Positions 63,011-64,000 of a stretch of DNA of 64,000 nucleotides are shown here, piece by piece (the stretch's first letter is position 1; each line of letters begins with the position of its first letter). The notes below the pieces were generated by a model. The model was not told where the DNA came from. It ran no database searches and was given only the letters and a program-made list of their open reading frames with translations. Origin of the DNA: Onchocerca lupi (taxonomy: Eukaryota > Nematoda > Chromadorea > Rhabditida > Onchocercidae); contig JAOVVO010000403.1 in the NCBI GenBank assembly GCA_028564675.1, forward strand, positions 1 through 64,000, given 5' to 3'. The position numbers were made by a program, and so were the translations under genes.

Positions 63011-64000
63011 TCCTTTATTTAATATTTCTTGTTTATCCTGATTGCTTCCTTTGACTTCGCCAACATCTTCCCGCTAATTGATCTTTTGACATTTCTATAT
63101 ACAACTAATTACATTTTTTCGAATTTTTTCCGACACATTGTCTCTTCCAAATTATATTTCATTCTGTTAGCGAAAACATTTGAAAATCTGAAATTTATAA
63201 CTGCCTATATTAATTTTATCATTTCCATTCATTGTTCATTTCAGTCATTTGATTAAACGAAATACTTTGATTATCGTATTTTTTCAAAAATGATTTTTGG
63301 TATGAACTCAGTACCATCGCGATTATCATAAGAATCATACCGCATTAAATAATCCACGAGATAATGGTATCAAGTAAGTTATATCAAACAATTTATTTCG
63401 AGGAGTTGAATAGAAAGGTAATAGAAAAAAAAGATACCATATCTGTAATTTTGCTGTTAATGAAAGAATATCGCCCTCGAACGTTGCTAGTTAATTACAA
63501 ATCATTGATATCCGACATTTTCACCGATGGAAAAATAGTAACAAAACGTAATTTCATTCTATTTCAGAAAGTTCTGGTAAAAATATTCAAGAGATTTAAA
63601 GTTGATAAGATGATCTGGAACGTATTCATAATAATGAAATAGAAAGATCTTATGGATAAAAAAAAAAAAAATCAAAACAATTCGAACTGATTCTTTTTTT
63701 TTCAAAATCGTTTTTGAAGCAAAAGAATGTTTCAAATGAATCCTCGATAACATATACATAATAATAAAATAGAAAAATCCAGTGAAAAAAAAAAGTTCAA
63801 AACAATTCGAATTGATTTTTTTTCTTTCAGAATCTTCGTTTTTTGAAGCAAAAGAATGTTTCAAATGAATCCTCCATAAACTTCTATTTTTTTCATTTCA
63901 AAATGATGGAATGATAGTATTTGCAAAACACGAAATATGGTAAACAATACTGCTCAGACGAAGAAAAACAATTGAGCTCAAAAACTCAACACAAAAAAAA
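63011..64000. other. AT-rich window end
   Basis: A 92-codon plus-strand frame at 63364-63642 (starts MVSSKLYQTIYFEELNRK) has charged, coding-like composition but no splice partner or recognisable motif. Two near-identical segments around 63700-63750 and 63823-63874 (AAGCAAAAGAATGTTTCAAA shared) form a short direct repeat. Nothing else is supported. Confidence 0.4.
63690..63875. repeat. Short imperfect direct repeat
   Basis: GAAGCAAAAGAATGTTTCAA followed by ATGAATCCTC occurs at about 63716 and again near 63846, each preceded by a T-rich TTTTTTTC(T)TTCA-type stretch. The spacing is about 130 bp. Confidence 0.75.

Noticed and set aside
1..64000. tRNA, rRNA, CRISPR arrays, bacterial operons
   Set aside because: Scanned by eye for T-loop signatures, spaced repeats and Shine-Dalgarno-led gene strings; none found, and intron-rich genes indicate a eukaryotic nuclear sequence.

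Overview
The window reads as nuclear DNA from a nematode. It is AT-rich, with many small exons bounded by GT...TTTCAG introns of roughly 45 bp to 2 kb. Several first exons follow a TTTCAG or TTGCAG acceptor a few bases before the ATG, as expected for spliced-leader trans-splicing. Homopolymer and microsatellite tracts are abundant. A filarial or other clade III worm is my guess from the composition and intron style; I cannot prove it from the sequence. I rebuilt the genes exon by exon, and every model listed keeps phase across all its junctions. Individual splice sites remain predictions.

Left part (1-13.5 kb): a MYST histone acetyltransferase of the MOF/KAT8 type (minus strand, 62-2673, 5' end unresolved). 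Then three plus-strand genes follow: a protein with two RRM-like folds (3903-5444), an unnamed nuclear-type protein with a TFIIS-N/LW-like helical domain (5870-8500), and an Ariadne-2 (ARIH2) RBR ubiquitin ligase (9858-13453).

Gap (13.5-24.8 kb): about 11 kb without a supportable gene. It contains a purine-rich, microsatellite-studded island at about 16.2-17.6 kb and a perfect 38-bp tandem duplication.

Middle (24.8-47.2 kb): testin (PET plus three LIM domains, plus strand), a SLC35A-type nucleotide-sugar transporter (plus), the tiny translation factor TMA7 (plus), GDP-mannose 4,6-dehydratase (minus) and a SLC35B4-type nucleotide-sugar transporter (minus). Three of these five genes make or move nucleotide sugars for Golgi glycosylation. 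The last intron of the SLC35B4-like gene carries a 1.56-kb non-autonomous Helitron-like element.

Right part (47.2-64 kb): an F-box protein with seven WD40 repeats (plus), the 18S rRNA modification enzyme TSR3 (plus) and a membrane-anchored SAM methyltransferase (minus). The last 8 kb is gene-poor. It holds a large foldback element (61.4-63.0 kb) related to the Helitron-like element, another relic of the same family at 58.8 kb, a decayed coding stretch and a few orphan candidate exons.

I found no tRNA, rRNA, CRISPR array or convincing new multi-gene system. The most unusual content is the repeat family and its foldback form.
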